This document shows, piece after piece, positions 26,491-38,309 of a DNA stretch of 58,576 nucleotides (within the stretch, counting starts at the first letter, position 1; each line of letters starts with the position of its first letter). The position numbers were made by a program, and so were the translations under genes. Source of the DNA: Deinococcus planocerae (GTDB taxonomy: Bacteria > Deinococcota > Deinococci > Deinococcales > Deinococcaceae). Location: positions 1-58,576 of the forward strand of contig NZ_PNOR01000027.1 of assembly GCF_002869765.1 (NCBI RefSeq), read 5' to 3'. Under the pieces are notes generated by a model. That model saw nothing but the letters and a program-made list of their open reading frames with translations. It did not search any database and was not told the DNA's origin.

Positions 26491-26516
26491 ACCCACCCCG
26501 CAAAGGTGGGTTTTTT
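26491..26516 (+). terminator. Intrinsic terminator of the two-gene envelope operon
   Basis: ACCCACC and GGTGGGT form a 7-bp stem around CCGCAAA, with a six-T tract. Confidence 0.85.
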
Positions 26517-26541
26517 GGGCTTCGGCCCCTCCCGGCTCTGT

Positions 26542-26547
26542 TAGCCT
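26542..26547 (+). promoter_or_regulatory. Leaderless -10 element for the Fur-family gene
   Basis: TAGCCT lies 6 bases before the ATG at 26554. Confidence 0.5.
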
Positions 26548-26553
26548 GGGCGC

Positions 26554-26940
26554 ATGACGGCCACCCGCAGCACCCGCCAGCGCGACGTGATCGCCCGCGT
26601 CCTCGACGGCGCGGAGGGACCCCTCGCGGTGGGGGACGTGCTCGCGCGGGCGCAGGCCGACCTGCCGGGGCTGGGCGTGGCGACGGTGTACCGCACCCTC
26701 AAGCTGCTCACCGAGCAGGGGCGCATCCACCCGGTCACCCTGGACGGCGAGACCCGCTACGAGCCCGCCGGGCGCGGGCACCACCACCATTTCTCCTGCA
26801 CGGGCTGCGGGCGGGTCTTCACCCTCCACACCTGCCCCGTCGCCCTGCCGAGCGGTACCGTCTATCCCGGCGGCTTCGTGGTGGAGGCGCACGAGGTCAC
26901 CCTCTACGGGCGCTGCCCCGCCTGCGCCTCCCCCGCCTGA
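26554..26940 (+). CDS. fur: Fur-family metal-responsive repressor
   Basis: Regulator of 128 residues. The winged-helix part (residues 1-75) includes [17 protein letters not shown]. The metal-binding part has the His cluster [16 protein letters not shown], with a CxxC pair, and a terminal CPAC, the structural zinc site. Fur, Mur and Zur cannot be separated by eye; the close D. radiodurans relative near crtI/crtB has been described as a Fur/Mur-type regulator of iron and manganese. A Fur/Zur-type palindrome occurs at znuA in this window, a possible target. It stands alone between a terminator and a converging gene. Confidence 0.9.
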   Translation: MTATRSTRQRDVIARVLDGAEGPLAVGDVLARAQADLPGLGVATVYRTLKLLTEQGRIHPVTLDGETRYEPAGRGHHHHFSCTGCGRVFTLHTCPVALPSGTVYPGGFVVEAHEVTLYGRCPACASPA

Positions 26941-26943
26941 GCC

Positions 26944-27501
26944 TCAGCTCTCCAGCAGCGCGAGCAGGCGTTCCAGGGTGGCGGCGCTCGTTCCCGGGCG
27001 CGCGTAGGGGTTGAGTTCGGGGTTCGCGGCGACCTGCCGGGCGAGGGCGAAGCCGCCGGGCAGCATGAAGCCGTAGCGCAGCAGCGCCACGTTCGCCGGG
27101 CCGTCCGCCGCGGCGAAGCGGGCGCGGCTGAGGTTGAGGTTGGCGCGGCGTTCGAGGTCGGCGCGGGCGGCGTCGAGCGTGCCCCGCTGCGTTCCCGTCA
27201 GCGCCCCACGCACCCGGGCGAGCGTCCGGTCGGCGGAGAGGGGTCCCAGGGTGGGCCGGGTCGGCAGCTCCCCGAGCGCCTCGCGCAGCTCGGCACGGGC
27301 CTCGGTCCCGGGAACGAGCGTGCCCCGCTCCACCAGCGCGTCGAGCAGCCGCACGGTCACGAGCAGGTCGAGGGTGGGCCGCGCCTGCTCCATCACGGCC
27401 ACGGTCGAAAAGGAACTGCCGGAGGGCACACCCGTCCGGCCCGGGGCCGCTGCCACTGCCGGGCCGAGGGTGAGGCAGGCGAGGAAGAGGGCACGTCTCA
27501 T
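26944..27501 (-). CDS. Exported protein of unknown function
   Basis: Protein of 185 residues with a short signal peptide (MRRALFLACLTLGPAVAAA, cleavage near 19-20). The mature part is mostly helical and Arg/Leu/Ala-rich with no Cys and no recognised motif; LDLLVTVRLLDALVERG and ARADLERRANLNLSRARF are representative. It probably lies in the periplasm. Both GGAGG and a TACCCT element precede the ATG. No family assignment. Confidence 0.7.
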   Translation of the reverse strand: MRRALFLACLTLGPAVAAAPGRTGVPSGSSFSTVAVMEQARPTLDLLVTVRLLDALVERGTLVPGTEARAELREALGELPTRPTLGPLSADRTLARVRGALTGTQRGTLDAARADLERRANLNLSRARFAAADGPANVALLRYGFMLPGGFALARQVAANPELNPYARPGTSAATLERLLALLES

Positions 27502-27507
27502 GCCTCC

Positions 27508-27513
27508 AGGGTA
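27508..27513 (-). promoter_or_regulatory. -10 element for the 185-residue exported protein
   Basis: TACCCT is 6 bases before the ATG. The spacer is GGAGGC, so the same bases could serve as a ribosome binding site if transcription starts further upstream. Confidence 0.4.
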
Positions 27514-27538
27514 AGGGGCGCGGGTGATGAACGGCTGA

Positions 27539-27587
27539 CAACCCGGAGGGGGACGGGGCGCTTCTCTCCGCCGTCCCCCTCCGGTTG
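27539..27587 (-). terminator. Long stem-loop downstream of the metzincin-like gene's neighbour
   Basis: CAACCCGGAGGGGGACGG (27539-27556) pairs with CCGTCCCCCTCCGGTTG (27571-27587) over about 17 bp with one bulged base. It lies between two minus-strand genes; there is no T tract, so it may be a transcript-processing or rho-independent-like barrier. Confidence 0.5.
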
Positions 27588-27597
27588 TTCGGGAGCC

Positions 27598-29670
27598 TCA
27601 GGGAGAGAGGCGCTTGAGGCGCTGCTCCTTCGTCTCCTCGGGGAAGATCACGGCGCCGGGCTGCGGCAGGAACGTCTTGCTCTTGCGCGGTTTCTTGCCC
27701 TGCGCCGAGAGGCCGTTCAGGTTCTCGTACCAGCGGTAGGGCTGCACGTCCACCCCCGCCGAGAGGGCGGCGTTGAGCACCGAGCGGTAACTTCCGTGGG
27801 CGAGCTGGGCCGCCTCGAAGTACGACATCGCGTCGTAGCGGGCCTTGGCCTGCACGAAGCCCGCGTCGGCGCTCTGGGCGGCGCCTCGCACCTCGTTCAC
27901 CTTCCCGGCGCGGCGGGCGAGTTCGAGGATCGCGTTGGTATTGTTGAGGTAGGCGCTCGTGAGGTAGCGGTACTGGGCGTCGAGGTTGAACTGCCCGAAG
28001 GTGACGGCGAGGCTGTTGTAGGTCATCACCGTCTGGCTCTGGTCGCCGGTCCAGGCGTAGTAGAAGGGACCGTCCGGGCCGTAGGAGATGTCCTGTTCGC
28101 TGTCGTAGCCGTCGTGGGGGTGCGAGAGGCTGAGGTGGTGGCCGACCTCGTGGACGGTGGTGTCTGTCAGCCCGAACCCGGCGGCGATGGAGCCCGGCGA
28201 GAGGAACGAGTACACGAAGCTCTGGGTGCCCGTCTGGTTGTCGTCGATGGCGATACCGAGCAGCCCCGACTCCTCGTCCTCGGCGGCGTTGAAGGCGTAG
28301 ATCGGCAGCAGGTACTTGCTGGCGGGCACCGACTGGTACTCGCTCCGCAGCTCGTTCACGCCGAACTGGAAGAGCCGCTCGAAGAAAGGGTCCTGGTACT
28401 CGGGCGCGCAGAGGTCTTCCTCCTCCAGCACGAAGACGCACTTGTAGGCCTGGGCGAGCTCCCCGCTCAGGGGCCGCTGCCGCACCGTGTTCGAGAAGCG
28501 CGTGAAGGGTTGCAGGGCGGACACGCGTTCCTGGGTGAGCGGAACATTGAAGACCTGGCCGGGATCGGCGGCCCCGGCGCCCTGCTCGAGGTGCACGTCG
28601 AGGTCGATTTCCTCGGGCTGGCGCGGCGGCGTGAGGGCCACCCGGTAGATCGGGCTGGGCGTGAAGAGCAGGTTGAGCGCGATGTACCGCGTCACGCGGG
28701 CGAGGTCGGGGCCCACCTTGCGCGCGTACCCGATGCTCGCCTTGCGGGTACCGTACTCCCAGATGGGCGGCATCCGGTAGTCCTCCACCCCGTCGTCGTT
28801 GAGATCGCGGTTGGTCACGTTGTAGGCGTCGCTCCAGGGGTCGGGGTTCGCCGAGAGGTCGTAAAACCACCCCCGCTGCGCCGGAGCGCTTTCCCGCACG
28901 CTGCCCCCCCAGCCGATCAGGCGGCGGCTGCCGCGCTTGCCGAACTGCCCCGCCTCGTCCAGCGGCCCGATGTCGGTGTCGATGGCGTCCGCCCGGGTGT
29001 ACGAGTGGAACCGGAAGTCGGGGCGGTCGTACCAGTTCACCAGGAAGATGGTGTACTCGCCCGGGTTCACGCCGAGGCGACCCGCGTTGTCGGCCAGCCA
29101 GTTCTCGGTGAGGTTGCCGTCGATCTCCAGGTTGCCCGTGATCTCCCGGCTGATGTTCGCGGCGGGGGTGGGGCACACGAAGCCGTCCGTCAGGGTGTCC
29201 GGGTCCGCGGGCTCGACGCGGGTGACCTCGGTGCTCTGGCAGTTGTACTGGGCCTGCTGGCTCGTCAGGGACTGCTCGGTGCCCTCCCGCCTCAGGAAGG
29301 AAAAGAAGCTGTCCTCGAACGCCTGGTCCGCGAAGACGTAGTTATACGCGTAGTCGAAGGCGTTCCCGGTGCGCTCGGTCGTGCTGTAGGCGCTGGGGAT
29401 GCGGGCGATGGTGTCGTACGTCTTCGGCAGGAGTTCGGCGAAGTCGGCGGGATTCACGTCCCGCGAGCCGGGAACGCTGCCGGGCCGGGTCTGGCGGTAG
29501 CCCACGAAGACCACGTTCACCTTGAGGGTGGTCCGCAGGGTGTCCTGCTGCCCGGGCTTGAGGGCCGAGAGGCGCCCGAAGTCGGTCTGGGTGCCGGGCG
29601 TGCCCCCTCCCCCGCAGGCGGCGAGCAGCGAAAGGCTGAGCAGGGATACGGCGGCGATGCGTAGGGGCAT
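27598..29670 (-). CDS. Secreted metzincin-like zinc protease lipoprotein
   Basis: Lipoprotein of 690 residues: signal peptide with lipobox LLAACG, lipidated Cys19. The active-site helix [14 protein letters not shown] (507-520) fits HExxHxxxxxH, with Ser in place of the usual metzincin Gly. The segment TVMTYNSL about 35 residues later could supply the Met-turn. Ahead of it lie long beta-rich regions and Asp/Asn-rich loops ([16 protein letters not shown]) that may bind calcium. Cys residues at TEVTR-adjacent and [10 protein letters not shown] positions may form disulfides. It probably degrades proteins in the periplasm or at the surface. The start at 29670 has GGGAGG upstream. No close family is recognised. 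Confidence 0.78.
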   Translation of the reverse strand: MPLRIAAVSLLSLSLLAACGGGGTPGTQTDFGRLSALKPGQQDTLRTTLKVNVVFVGYRQTRPGSVPGSRDVNPADFAELLPKTYDTIARIPSAYSTTERTGNAFDYAYNYVFADQAFEDSFFSFLRREGTEQSLTSQQAQYNCQSTEVTRVEPADPDTLTDGFVCPTPAANISREITGNLEIDGNLTENWLADNAGRLGVNPGEYTIFLVNWYDRPDFRFHSYTRADAIDTDIGPLDEAGQFGKRGSRRLIGWGGSVRESAPAQRGWFYDLSANPDPWSDAYNVTNRDLNDDGVEDYRMPPIWEYGTRKASIGYARKVGPDLARVTRYIALNLLFTPSPIYRVALTPPRQPEEIDLDVHLEQGAGAADPGQVFNVPLTQERVSALQPFTRFSNTVRQRPLSGELAQAYKCVFVLEEEDLCAPEYQDPFFERLFQFGVNELRSEYQSVPASKYLLPIYAFNAAEDEESGLLGIAIDDNQTGTQSFVYSFLSPGSIAAGFGLTDTTVHEVGHHLSLSHPHDGYDSEQDISYGPDGPFYYAWTGDQSQTVMTYNSLAVTFGQFNLDAQYRYLTSAYLNNTNAILELARRAGKVNEVRGAAQSADAGFVQAKARYDAMSYFEAAQLAHGSYRSVLNAALSAGVDVQPYRWYENLNGLSAQGKKPRKSKTFLPQPGAVIFPEETKEQRLKRLSP

Positions 29671-29799
29671 GGGGCCTCCCATAGGGGTACGCGCCTGGGG
29701 CGCTTTGAACGTCCGGCGACGAGACGATGGCGTGACAAGGTGGACCTTACACCTTTCGCGGGGCAAGAGCCAAGAGACGGGGCCCCCGCCGGGCCGACC

Positions 29800-29829
29800 T
29801 TGACCCCTCCGCGCGGCCCCTGCTACCCT
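29800..29829 (+). promoter_or_regulatory. Sigma-70-type promoter of metX
   Basis: TTGACC (29800-29805), an 18-base spacer and TACCCT (29824-29829) place the transcription start near 29836, just before the riboswitch. Confidence 0.65.
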
Positions 29830-29850
29830 GGGCGGCAGCTCCCGCGTGGA

Positions 29851-29965
29851 GCGACCCTATCCAGAGCGCCCGAGAGACCTGGCTCGCTGATGGCGCGGCA
29901 ACCGGACCCCATCGCGTCACGGTGCCAAGGCCAGCCCGCCCCCGGCGTCAACGATGACGCGAGGG
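29851..29965 (+). ncRNA. SAM-I (S-box) riboswitch
   Basis: The conserved S-box core is visible in order: TATCCAGAG (29859 onward), CGAGAGACCTGGCTCGCTGATGG-type P2/K-turn sequence (given here in part), GCGGCAACC, CACGGTGCCAAGG and AACGATGAC closing P1. It binds S-adenosylmethionine and would switch metX off when methionine/SAM is plentiful. It is followed by GC-rich hairpins leading to the metX start. This fits the role of MetX in methionine synthesis. Confidence 0.9.
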
Positions 29966-29999
29966 GCAGGACCGATCAGGGAAGGTCACGCGGAGACAC

Positions 30000-30034
30000 A
30001 CGCCCCGCCCCTTCTCCTCCCCGAGAGGGGGCGT
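30000..30034 (+). promoter_or_regulatory. Hairpin in the metX leader, possible expression platform part
   Basis: ACGCCCC (30000-30006) and GGGGCGT (30028-30034) can pair, with flanking GAG/CTC extending the stem. No T tract follows, so classical termination is unlikely. Confidence 0.35.
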
Positions 30035-30123
30035 CTCGCCTTGGCCCGGCGGCCCCCACCCTCACAGCCCCGGCCCCGAGGAGGCCCGCCGCGTATGTGT
30101 CACCTTGTCCAGCCCACCCTTGC

Positions 30124-30161
30124 GCCGTCACGCACCCCCGCCCGGAGCGGCGCGTGACGGC
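30124..30161 (+). promoter_or_regulatory. Start-codon-sequestering hairpin of metX
   Basis: GCCGTCACGC (30124-30133) is perfectly complementary to GCGTGACGGC (30152-30161), which contains the GTG start codon (30154-30156). Formation would block initiation, so the SAM-I switch probably acts at least partly on translation. Confidence 0.6.
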
Positions 30162-31158
30162 CCTGACACACCCCCCGCTTCCCGCCTGGCCCCCCACGCC
30201 TGCCGAGCCCACCTCCGAGGGGCGGACGGCGCTCCTCTTCCGCCGGGAGCCGCTGCTCCTGGACTGCGGGCGGCCCGTGAATGACGTCCGGGTGGCGTAT
30301 CACACCTACGGGCCGCCGGGGGAACACGCGGTGCTCGTGCTGCACGCGCTGACGGGCACGAGCGCCGTACACGAGTGGTGGCCGGACTTCCTGGGTGAGG
30401 GCCGCCCGCTCGACCCAGAGCGCGACTACGTGATCTGCGCGAACGTGCTGGGGGGCTGCGCGGGGAGCAGCGGGCCCGGGGAACTGGGCGGCGGGGCGGA
30501 CGTGCCCCTCAGCCTGCGGGACCTGGCGCGGGCGGGGCGGGCGCTGCTCGAGCACCTCGGGGTGCGGCGGGTGACCGTGGTGGGCGCGAGCATGGGCGGG
30601 ATGCTCGCCTACGCGTGGCTGCTGGAGTGCCCCGACCTCGTGGACCGGGCGGTGATCGTCGGGGCCCCCGCACGGCACTCGCCGTGGGCGGTCGGGCTGA
30701 ACTCCGCGGCGAGGAGCGCGATCCGGGCCGCCCCCGGCGGGGAGGGGCTGGGGGTCGCGCGCCAGATTGCGATGCTGAGCTACCGCAGCCCGCAGAGCCT
30801 CGCCCTCACCCAGGCGGGCGAGAGCCCGCGCCGCCCCGGCACGCCCGCGATCACGACCTACCTGGAGCACCACGGCGAGAAGCTGTGCGCCCGCTTCTGC
30901 GAGCGGACCTACGTCGCCCTGACGGAGGCGATGGACCGCTTCCAACCGGTGGATGCGGAGCTGCGGGCCATCCGCGCCCCGGTCCTCGTCGTGGGCATCT
31001 CCAGCGACGTGCTCTACCCGCCCGCCGAGGTGCGGGGGTATGTGGACCTCCTCCCGAACGGCGAGTACTGGGAGCTGGACAGCCCCCACGGCCACGACGC
31101 CTTCCTGATGGACCCGGGCGAACTGCCGGAGCGGGTTCGGAACTTCATCGCGGGCTGA
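30154..31158 (+). CDS. metX: Homoserine O-acetyltransferase MetX
   Basis: Transfers an acetyl group from acetyl-CoA to homoserine, an entry step of methionine synthesis by direct sulfhydrylation. It has 334 residues from the GTG at 30154; no internal start would preserve the conserved [27 protein letters not shown]. Alpha/beta-hydrolase fold with nucleophile Ser in [15 protein letters not shown], the Asp in [12 protein letters not shown] and the His in [11 protein letters not shown]. The sequence is close to the D. radiodurans enzyme as I recall it. It is controlled by the SAM-I riboswitch; metY is not adjacent. Confidence 0.94.
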   Translation: MTALTHPPLPAWPPTPAEPTSEGRTALLFRREPLLLDCGRPVNDVRVAYHTYGPPGEHAVLVLHALTGTSAVHEWWPDFLGEGRPLDPERDYVICANVLGGCAGSSGPGELGGGADVPLSLRDLARAGRALLEHLGVRRVTVVGASMGGMLAYAWLLECPDLVDRAVIVGAPARHSPWAVGLNSAARSAIRAAPGGEGLGVARQIAMLSYRSPQSLALTQAGESPRRPGTPAITTYLEHHGEKLCARFCERTYVALTEAMDRFQPVDAELRAIRAPVLVVGISSDVLYPPAEVRGYVDLLPNGEYWELDSPHGHDAFLMDPGELPERVRNFIAG

Positions 31159-31337
31159 CTCCCCGGAGGAACGGCAGGCACGGGGCGCTCATCTCCCCCG
31201 CTCCCCGCCGTCCGCGTTCCCGAGAGGCGGACGCCCGGGCGGGAACGCGCTGCCGTGCAGCCTGAACAGACTTTCTAGCGTAGACCGGAGTGGTTTAACA
31301 TGCCTCCACCCAACAAGGGGGGGTTGACACACCGACT
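31159..31337 (+). other. Intergenic region before the first glycosyltransferase
   Basis: Contains an inverted repeat of GCGTTCCCG with CGGGAACGC in the 31213-31255 region, possibly ending metX transcription without a T tract, and TAGCGT at 31276-31281, a possible -10. A G-rich AAGGGGGGG lies 14 bases before the ATG at 31338, unusually far for a ribosome binding site. Confidence 0.3.
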
Positions 31338-32609
<1,272 letters not shown>

Positions 32610-32721
32610 GCGCGAGAGCAGGAACAGGGGCGAGACTGTGGCCTGCGGTGGTTGCGTTCCCCGGGCCCGTGTGCATAGTGGGGAAGTTGTGCGCGCCGCG
32701 AGGCCCGCGCCGGGGTGAATC

Positions 32722-34050
32722 TTGACGAACTTTCTCTCTGTTGTGGACGTGACCGGGCTGATCCTCTTCCTGCTCTACGTCGTCCATCAGGTCGCCAGCG
32801 CGCTCCAGCCGCGCCCCAAACCGCCCACCGCCAGCTCGGGCGCCCACCTGACCTTCCTGATTCCGGCCCTGAACGAGGCCCCCGTCATCGGGGCGACCCT
32901 GGAAAACCTGCGCGCGGTGGTTCCGGACGCCCGGGTGGTCGTGATCGACGACGCCTCCGACGACGGCACCGACCGGATCGTGGCCCGCTTCGCCGCGCAG
33001 GACCCGGGCGTGACCCTGCTGCGGCGCGAGTTCCCGGAGGCCCGGCAGAACAAGGGCCGCGCGATGAACTGGGCGGTCGCCCGGCTGCTCGCCGCTCCCC
33101 CCCTGGCCGGGAGCGACCTGAGCCGCGAGGTCTTCGTGGTCCTCGACGCGGACGGGCGGGTCGGGCCCGATTTCGCCCCCCAGGTGCGGGGGGCTTTTGC
33201 CGACCCCTGCGTGATGGCGGCGCAGGGCTGGATGCGTTTTCGTCAGACCGGGGCCCCCGCCGGTCGCCGCGGGCTGTGGGCGCGGATGCTGCTTTTCCAG
33301 CAGGACCTGGAGAGCTTCATCGTGGGGCACGTCCAGCGGCTGCGCGCCCTGGGGGGCACGGCGTCCCTGACGGGCAACGGGCAGTGTATGCGGGCCAGTT
33401 ACGTGGCCGGGCAGCTCGCGCGCGGGGTGGACCCCTGGCCGGACGTGCTGCTCGAAGACTTCGCCAGCGCGGTCGAGGTGCGGCTGCACGACCCCTCGCA
33501 CCGCATCGCCCTCCTGACCGCGCACGTGGGGCAGCAGGGGCTGGTGGCGCTGGGGCCCTTCGTGCGGCAGCGCACCCGCTGGACCCAGGGGGCGATGCAG
33601 TGCCTGACGTACCTGCCGAGGCTGTGGCGGAACCCGGCCTCCCTCCTCACCCGGCTCGACTTCTCGTACTTCATCCTCGTGCCGTGGCTCAACGTGCTGC
33701 TGCTGCTGAGCATCCTCAGCCAGCCGCTGCGGCGGGCCTTCGGGTGGCACGGCCTGAACCTTCCGGCCTGGCTCGGGGTAGTTCTGACGCTCGCGCCCCT
33801 CTCCCTGCAACTGAACTGGGCGCTGCGGTACCGGGCCGAGCGGCGGCTTTCCTGGTGGGCGGTTCCCTACACCCTGGCGAGCCTGCCGATCTACAGCGCC
33901 GCCCTCTTCCTGAGTATGCCGCTCGCGTACTACAACCACTTCACCGGGCGCCGCGTCTGGTACAAGAGCGTGCGCCACGACGACCGCGCGCCGGTCCAGC
34001 CCTCCACCGCGAAGGGTGAGGAGACGGGCAACCTGGCCTCCGGCGACTGA
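32722..34050 (+). CDS. Family 2 processive-type glycosyltransferase, copy B
   Basis: Paralogue of the preceding gene, 442 residues from a TTG at 32722 with GGGGTG just upstream. Same layout: N-terminal membrane segment (about 8-28), LTFLIPALNEAPVIGATLENLRAV, IDDASDDGTD, LDADGRVGP, LLEDFASAVEV, RQRTRWTQG, then C-terminal membrane segments. DNA of the two genes is almost identical over the ALNEA...IDDA region, pointing to a recent duplication or gene conversion. The 112-base gap between the copies shows no terminator, so they are probably co-transcribed. A terminator follows. Confidence 0.85.
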   Translation: MTNFLSVVDVTGLILFLLYVVHQVASALQPRPKPPTASSGAHLTFLIPALNEAPVIGATLENLRAVVPDARVVVIDDASDDGTDRIVARFAAQDPGVTLLRREFPEARQNKGRAMNWAVARLLAAPPLAGSDLSREVFVVLDADGRVGPDFAPQVRGAFADPCVMAAQGWMRFRQTGAPAGRRGLWARMLLFQQDLESFIVGHVQRLRALGGTASLTGNGQCMRASYVAGQLARGVDPWPDVLLEDFASAVEVRLHDPSHRIALLTAHVGQQGLVALGPFVRQRTRWTQGAMQCLTYLPRLWRNPASLLTRLDFSYFILVPWLNVLLLLSILSQPLRRAFGWHGLNLPAWLGVVLTLAPLSLQLNWALRYRAERRLSWWAVPYTLASLPIYSAALFLSMPLAYYNHFTGRRVWYKSVRHDDRAPVQPSTAKGEETGNLASGD

Positions 34051-34062
34051 GGAACCTAGGGG

Positions 34063-34104
34063 AGGAGGGGACGCCACCCGGACAGGGTGTCCCCCCTGCC
34101 TTTT
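34063..34104 (+). terminator. Intrinsic terminator after the glycosyltransferase pair
   Basis: AGGAGGGG and CACCC on the 5' side pair with GGGTG and CCCCCCT on the 3' side with small bulges, around GGACA, followed by GCCTTTT. Confidence 0.6.
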
Positions 34105-34109
34105 CGCCC

Positions 34110-34964
<855 letters not shown>

Positions 34965-34975
34965 GCGCCCACCCC

Positions 34976-36535
<1,560 letters not shown>

Positions 36536-36552
36536 GTCCTGCCTCCGCACCT

Positions 36553-36598
36553 GGAAAAGGAAGGTGGACGCCCGCCGCCCGATACGGCGGTGCGTCCG
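36553..36598 (-). terminator. Riboswitch-controlled terminator before purH
   Basis: On the minus strand GGACGC-A-CCGCCG pairs with CGGCGG-GCGTCC (12 bp, one bulged A) around TATCGGG, followed by ACCTTCCTTTTCC. It starts right after the aptamer and is the likely expression platform. Confidence 0.75.
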
Positions 36599-36680
36599 AC
36601 CCAGGCGCGCGATCACTCGTGATGCGGGAAGGCTTCCCCGTGGTGTGCCCCACGTTCAGCGCCAGTCGCCTCCCCGCCGC
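36599..36680 (-). ncRNA. ZTP riboswitch (pfl motif) aptamer
   Basis: On the minus strand the conserved elements appear in order: GGGGAGGC opening P1, GACTGGCG, the P2 hairpin CGTGG/CCACG, GGGGAAGCCTTCCC closing P1 with 8 pairs, the P3 hairpin ATCA-CGAG-TGAT flanked by CGC/GCG, and CGCGCCTGGGT. CGCC of the last element can form the pseudoknot with GGCG of the first. The class binds ZTP/ZMP and normally turns genes on when formyl-folate is low. The genes downstream, purH and folD, are its classic targets. Confidence 0.9.
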
Positions 36681-36687
36681 AGGGTCA

Positions 36688-36693
36688 AGCATA
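36688..36693 (-). promoter_or_regulatory. -10 element of the purH-folD operon
   Basis: TATGCT on the minus strand predicts a transcript start near 36681, the first base of the riboswitch. The -35 region is not obvious. Confidence 0.5.
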
Positions 36694-36737
36694 CACGCCG
36701 ACCACGCGCGCGGGGGGGCTCCTCGTTCAGGCGGGCG

Positions 36738-37286
36738 TCAGAGGGAGGAGCCCGGGCCTCCCGGACCCACGTTCGCCTGAGTCTCGGGGCCCCTGCCGTC
36801 CATCCCGAGCACGCTCCGCAGTTCGCCGAGCGCCGTCCGCTCCCCCTCGCTGACCTGCTCGCCGCCGATGCCGAGGAAGCCGCCCTCCTTGGCCGCCTCC
36901 GCCGTGCGCTGGGCCACGGTCCACAGCAGGCGGCGGTAGGCGGCGGCGTCCTCGGGACTGGCCTTGCTGCTCACGAGCCACACGACCTGGCGCACCCCCT
37001 CGATACTGCGGGCGCGGGCTTCCTCCATGTTGCGGGCGCGCTCCTCCTGGGGCTGGCCGCGGGGGTCGGGCGGGGTGCCCATCAGGTCGGCGGCCATCGC
37101 CTCCAGCAGCGGCGTGCGCCCGGCGCCGCTGACCTCCTCGCGGATCGCCCCGGCGATGGCCTGCGCCTCCGCCACCAGGCCGGTCACGCCGCTGGGGCTC
37201 GCCGCGACGACCGCCGCCCCCGCGCGGCCCGGCCCGGTCATGACCTTGAACCACTCGTCCGGGGTGAAGTTGTCCTTGACGCTCAT
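36738..37286 (-). CDS. Conserved-looking hypothetical protein
   Basis: Soluble, mostly helical protein of 182 residues without signal peptide, Cys or recognised motif. Segments such as DEWFKVMTGPGRAGAAVVAASPSG (first 30 residues), LVAEAQAIAGAIREE and GVRQVVWLVSSKASPEDAAAYRRLLWTVAQRTAEAAKEGG look well ordered, and the last 20 residues are Gly/Pro-rich. Start supported by a -10 element 6 bases upstream. It lies between the purH operon and the divergent FRG gene. No function is assigned. Confidence 0.7.
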   Translation of the reverse strand: MSVKDNFTPDEWFKVMTGPGRAGAAVVAASPSGVTGLVAEAQAIAGAIREEVSGAGRTPLLEAMAADLMGTPPDPRGQPQEERARNMEEARARSIEGVRQVVWLVSSKASPEDAAAYRRLLWTVAQRTAEAAKEGGFLGIGGEQVSEGERTALGELRSVLGMDGRGPETQANVGPGGPGSSL

Positions 37287-37292
37287 GGGGCC

Positions 37293-37298
37293 ACCTTA
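37293..37298 (-). promoter_or_regulatory. Leaderless -10 element for the 182-residue protein
   Basis: TAAGGT on the minus strand, 6 bases before the ATG at 37286. Confidence 0.45.
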
Positions 37299-37377
37299 AG
37301 CCCCGAGGGGCAAGCGCGGCCTTGCGGGAGCCTTTAGCGGGGGCGATAGCCGACGGTTGCGGGGCCGGGGGCGCCCC

Positions 37378-37383
37378 TATGGT
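37378..37383 (+). promoter_or_regulatory. Leaderless -10 element for the FRG gene
   Basis: TATGGT, 6 bases before the ATG at 37390. Confidence 0.5.
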
Positions 37384-37389
37384 GGGGCC

Positions 37390-38286
37390 ATGCACGACAT
37401 CCGCGTCCGTTCGTGGCTGGAGCTGTACGACGTGCTGCACTCGGAGGCCTGGAACCCAAGCCTACGGCGCTTTCGCTCGCCCTTCGTCTTTCGGGGACAG
37501 GCGCTGGACGCCAAGCTGACGACCACCCTGCAACGGCTGGAGGGCGAGACGCGCGACATCGAGCGCCACCTCATCCGCAACTTCCGCAAGTACGCCTACC
37601 GCTCAGGGGTAGACCGCGACCTCTCGTGGTACTGGCTCGCCCTCGGGCAGCACCACGGCCTGCCCACCCGGCTGCTCGACTGGACCTCCTCGCCGATGGT
37701 GGCCCTGCACTTCGCCACCGCCGAGGAGGAGCTGTACGGCCAAGACGGGGTGATCTGGATGGTCAACTTCGTGGAGACGAACCGGGAGTTGCCCCTGCCC
37801 CTGCGGCGGCTCCTCGACCGCGAAGGCGGGCAGGTCTTCACGGTGGACATGCTCGCCTCGTACTCGCGGCGCCACCAGCAGGCCGAGCAGGGCCCCGTGA
37901 CGACCTTCGACATGGGCTGGCTCGAAGACCTCGAACAGGAGGCCGAGCAGCCCTTCCTGCTCTTCTTGGAGCCCCCCTCCCTCGACGAGCGCATCGTGCA
38001 GCAGTCGGCCCTCTTCGCGCTGCTCTCCAACCCCGACACGGCGCTCGACGACTGGCTCGTGGAGCACCCTGCCACCTACCGCAAGGTCATCATCCCCGCC
38101 GAGCTGAAGTGGGAGGTCCGCGACAAGCTCGACCAGTCGAACATCAACGAGCGCACCCTCTTCCCCGACCTCGGGGGCCTGAGCCGCTCGCTGCGGCGCT
38201 ACTACCGCCTGCGCAAGGACGCGCCCGCCGTGCCCTACAGCGACCTCTCGGGCCGCCCCGAGCAGGACACCCCGGTCCAGCGGTAG
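37390..38286 (+). CDS. FRG domain-containing protein
   Basis: Soluble protein of 298 residues. The FRG domain is recognisable from FVFRGQ (residues 32-37), the LSWYWLALGQHHGLPTRLLDWTSSPMVALHFA block (about 78-109) and later FLLFLEPPSLDERIVQQSALFAL with IPAELK. The His/Arg/Asp residues of the GLPTRLLDW block are the most conserved part of the family. FRG proteins are common in defence islands and near toxins, but no enzymatic activity is established that I know of. The next gene starts 24 bases downstream with its own ribosome binding site, so the two form an operon. Confidence 0.82.
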   Translation: MHDIRVRSWLELYDVLHSEAWNPSLRRFRSPFVFRGQALDAKLTTTLQRLEGETRDIERHLIRNFRKYAYRSGVDRDLSWYWLALGQHHGLPTRLLDWTSSPMVALHFATAEEELYGQDGVIWMVNFVETNRELPLPLRRLLDREGGQVFTVDMLASYSRRHQQAEQGPVTTFDMGWLEDLEQEAEQPFLLFLEPPSLDERIVQQSALFALLSNPDTALDDWLVEHPATYRKVIIPAELKWEVRDKLDQSNINERTLFPDLGGLSRSLRRYYRLRKDAPAVPYSDLSGRPEQDTPVQR

Positions 38287-38309
38287 GCCGGCGGTAGGAG
38301 GGTGCCGGG

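Noticed and set aside
30000..30034. Transcription terminator of the SAM-I riboswitch
   Set aside because: The hairpin lacks any T tract; the start-codon hairpin explains control better.
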